DNA from: Nostocales cyanobacterium HT-58-2
GTDB taxonomy: Bacteria; Cyanobacteriota; Cyanobacteriia; Cyanobacteriales; Nostocaceae
DNA length: 64,000 nt
NCBI GenBank assembly: GCA_002163975.1
Contig: CP019636.1
Coordinates: 6,265,501 to 6,329,500 of the forward strand
Reading direction: 5' to 3'
Part shown: in pieces, positions 62,807 to 64,000 of the stretch
How positions within the stretch are numbered: position 1 is the first letter of the stretch
Layout of the letters: each line of letters opens with the position of its first letter
The notes under the pieces: generated by a model
What the model was told of the DNA's origin: nothing
Seen by the model: the letters and a program-made list of their open reading frames with translations, nothing else
Database searches by the model: none
Made by a program: the position numbers and the translations under genes

Positions 62807-63961
62807 GGACCATACACCCCTAGCATTTTTTACTAAGAAGTTTACTTTTGTAAGCACTGTAAGTAAACACAGGTAAGAATAGTACTCTTATGTCTCATAC
62901 TATGACAGGATTACTCACTCATAACTGCCTAATAGTTAATTTACAAAGTCAATCTTAAATACCCAATTGTCCGTTAACAATATTAAACTCGGCATCAACC
63001 AATTTTACGGTATGACCAACTGTATGATTAATTACAATTAACAGTTAGAGTCGCCTTGAATAAGATGTTCAGAGTAGAAAATCTAGATGTAGAGTTTGGG
63101 CAAATCAAAGACTTGACGCAAGAAAAACGACAAGAATTGATTTCTTACCGCTTTAAATTTTGTACTTAAGAGGTAGTTATGTCTTATAAGAGTTTTTTCC
63201 TGGTTTAGTAAATCCACTATGGTTAATATCTCTCTACAACTTCCTTGTTTACTACCGTCTATAGTCATATTTTGTCTTTTTCCTTAACAGTGTTTAACTC
63301 TATTGACCTGAAGAAATTTTGCATATCTTGGTATATCTCGGGGCAAACTCTGGGTGATAAAAGCGCTGCTCCTCTTATATCAGTACATTTGTATGCTTCA
63401 AGTTCACCTTGGTTGTATCGCACCAAAACAGTCTCTATGAAAAGCTATCAAGGGCAAACTCTGCTTGATTGTATGAGAATGCTTGATTTTATTAGAATAT
63501 CTTTAGGCAGATAAAAACTCAACATACTGAGTGTGGTAGCTGTTGCATAATTATAGTAAAGCTGACCTCTACAACTTCTATCTTGATTTCATGTTTGCTA
63601 GATTCAACATCTAGCTACCTTGAATTTTCATTTATTAGGCAGCCCCTGCAAATAAATTTCCTTCACTATCTCTAGAAATTAGAGTGTCAGTGTACAGATC
63701 TTGGTTTTTGCTACGGTTAGTTTGTTAATATTTAGGATAATATTACACAAACCTATCTTATTTTACTGAAAAGCTTGGTATTAATCAATACTAAAATATG
63801 GGTAGAGAATAATGTCATTCTTCCATCAGTTGTACTGAAATACTTGGACTCTTTTATGGTAGTGTGTGAGGCTATTGAGTTTGAAGTCATTATAAGGTTG
63901 TTTGAAGCATGGTTTTTCTAATTTATTAAGTCAAGCTAGCAATAAGAAAAAATACTCATTT
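62807..63961. other. Gene-poor terminal region
   Basis: More than 1.1 kb with no convincing gene. The first part holds the response-regulator promoter. A plus-strand frame at 63245-63514 (89 codons) has no family resemblance or ribosome site. GGGCAAACTCTG occurs twice (about 63342 and 63449) as a short direct repeat within it. I see nothing else. Confidence 0.45.
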
Positions 63962-64000
63962 ATGCTTGATAATAAATTTGTACTTCCTGATGACTTCCCA
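63962..64000 (+). CDS. Possible start of a gene cut by the window end
   Basis: ATG at 63962 opens a 13-codon frame (MLDNKFVLPDDFP) running to the edge. There is no strong ribosome site and too little sequence to identify. Very tentative. Confidence 0.2.
   Translation, partial: MLDNKFVLPDDFP

Noticed and set aside
63245..63514. 89-codon plus-strand frame near the right end
   Set aside because: No ribosome site, no recognisable family, contains a short direct repeat; kept only as part of a gene-poor region.

Overview
The window comes from a cyanobacterium, most likely a filamentous, heterocyst-type genome of the Nostocales (Scytonema/Tolypothrix/Nostoc-like). The evidence is photosystem I core genes psaA and psaB, plastocyanin, cytochrome c6, cytochrome c550, frequent GCGATCGC (HIP1) octamers, a cyanobacterial tRNA-Glu(UUC), and GC-rich mosaic repeats between genes. 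Almost everything looks chromosomal and housekeeping. No prophage, CRISPR array or large genomic island is visible. The clearest mobile element is a TnpB-type IS200/IS605-like unit at about 19.1-20.6 kb.

Layout. 0-7.3 kb: end of an RTX-like protein, a GT4 glycosyltransferase, a DUF2079 membrane protein, a TldD protease, an HNH nuclease and small conserved proteins. 8-15 kb: a GAF-histidine-kinase-like protein translationally coupled to a SRPBCC protein, tRNA-Glu, a CPA-type cation/proton antiporter with a TrkA-N domain, a small cytochrome-b-like protein and a lipase-like hydrolase. 15-23.4 kb: a TonB-like Pro/Gln-rich protein, petJ, a MarR/EamA divergent pair with a triple palindromic operator, the TnpB element sitting in a small gene, petE, psbV and a decayed FAD monooxygenase. 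23.5-30.6 kb: a sugar ABC importer (two permeases and a lipoprotein, with a methyltransferase gene between them), an MFS transporter and accD. 30.7-44.9 kb: pilD, leuB, an MscS channel, an ABC exporter pair, a SucD/SucC-like pair, a FetB-like permease, a DegT aminotransferase, a DUF561/Ycf23 protein and cyanase. 45-52.8 kb: a GNAT acetyltransferase, then psaA-psaB-psaB' on the minus strand. 53-64 kb: a Pro/Glu-rich lipoprotein, glutaminase, a thioredoxin/NHL protein, KGK and DUF952 proteins, an AbgT transporter followed by an AtzG/AtzE-like amidase pair, and a LuxR-type response regulator. The last kilobase has no convincing gene.

How genes work together. PsaA/PsaB, plastocyanin, cytochrome c6 and PsbV all serve thylakoid electron transfer. 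Cyanase, glutaminase and the AtzE-like amidase all release ammonia from small nitrogen compounds, although they are not one operon.

The most interesting points are: (i) a second, tandem psaB that is near-identical to the first except in three patches, one of them a 4-residue shorter loop; (ii) a SucD/SucC pair in which the phospho-histidine (position 246), its Glu partner (208) and a metal-ligand Asp are replaced; (iii) a cytochrome-b-like protein lacking one of four heme-ligand histidines and any Cys; (iv) a histidine-kinase-like protein whose H-box His is Asp; (v) a 42-bp palindrome flanked by two further copies of its core between marR and its likely target; (vi) an apparently intact TnpB with a readable predicted guide.
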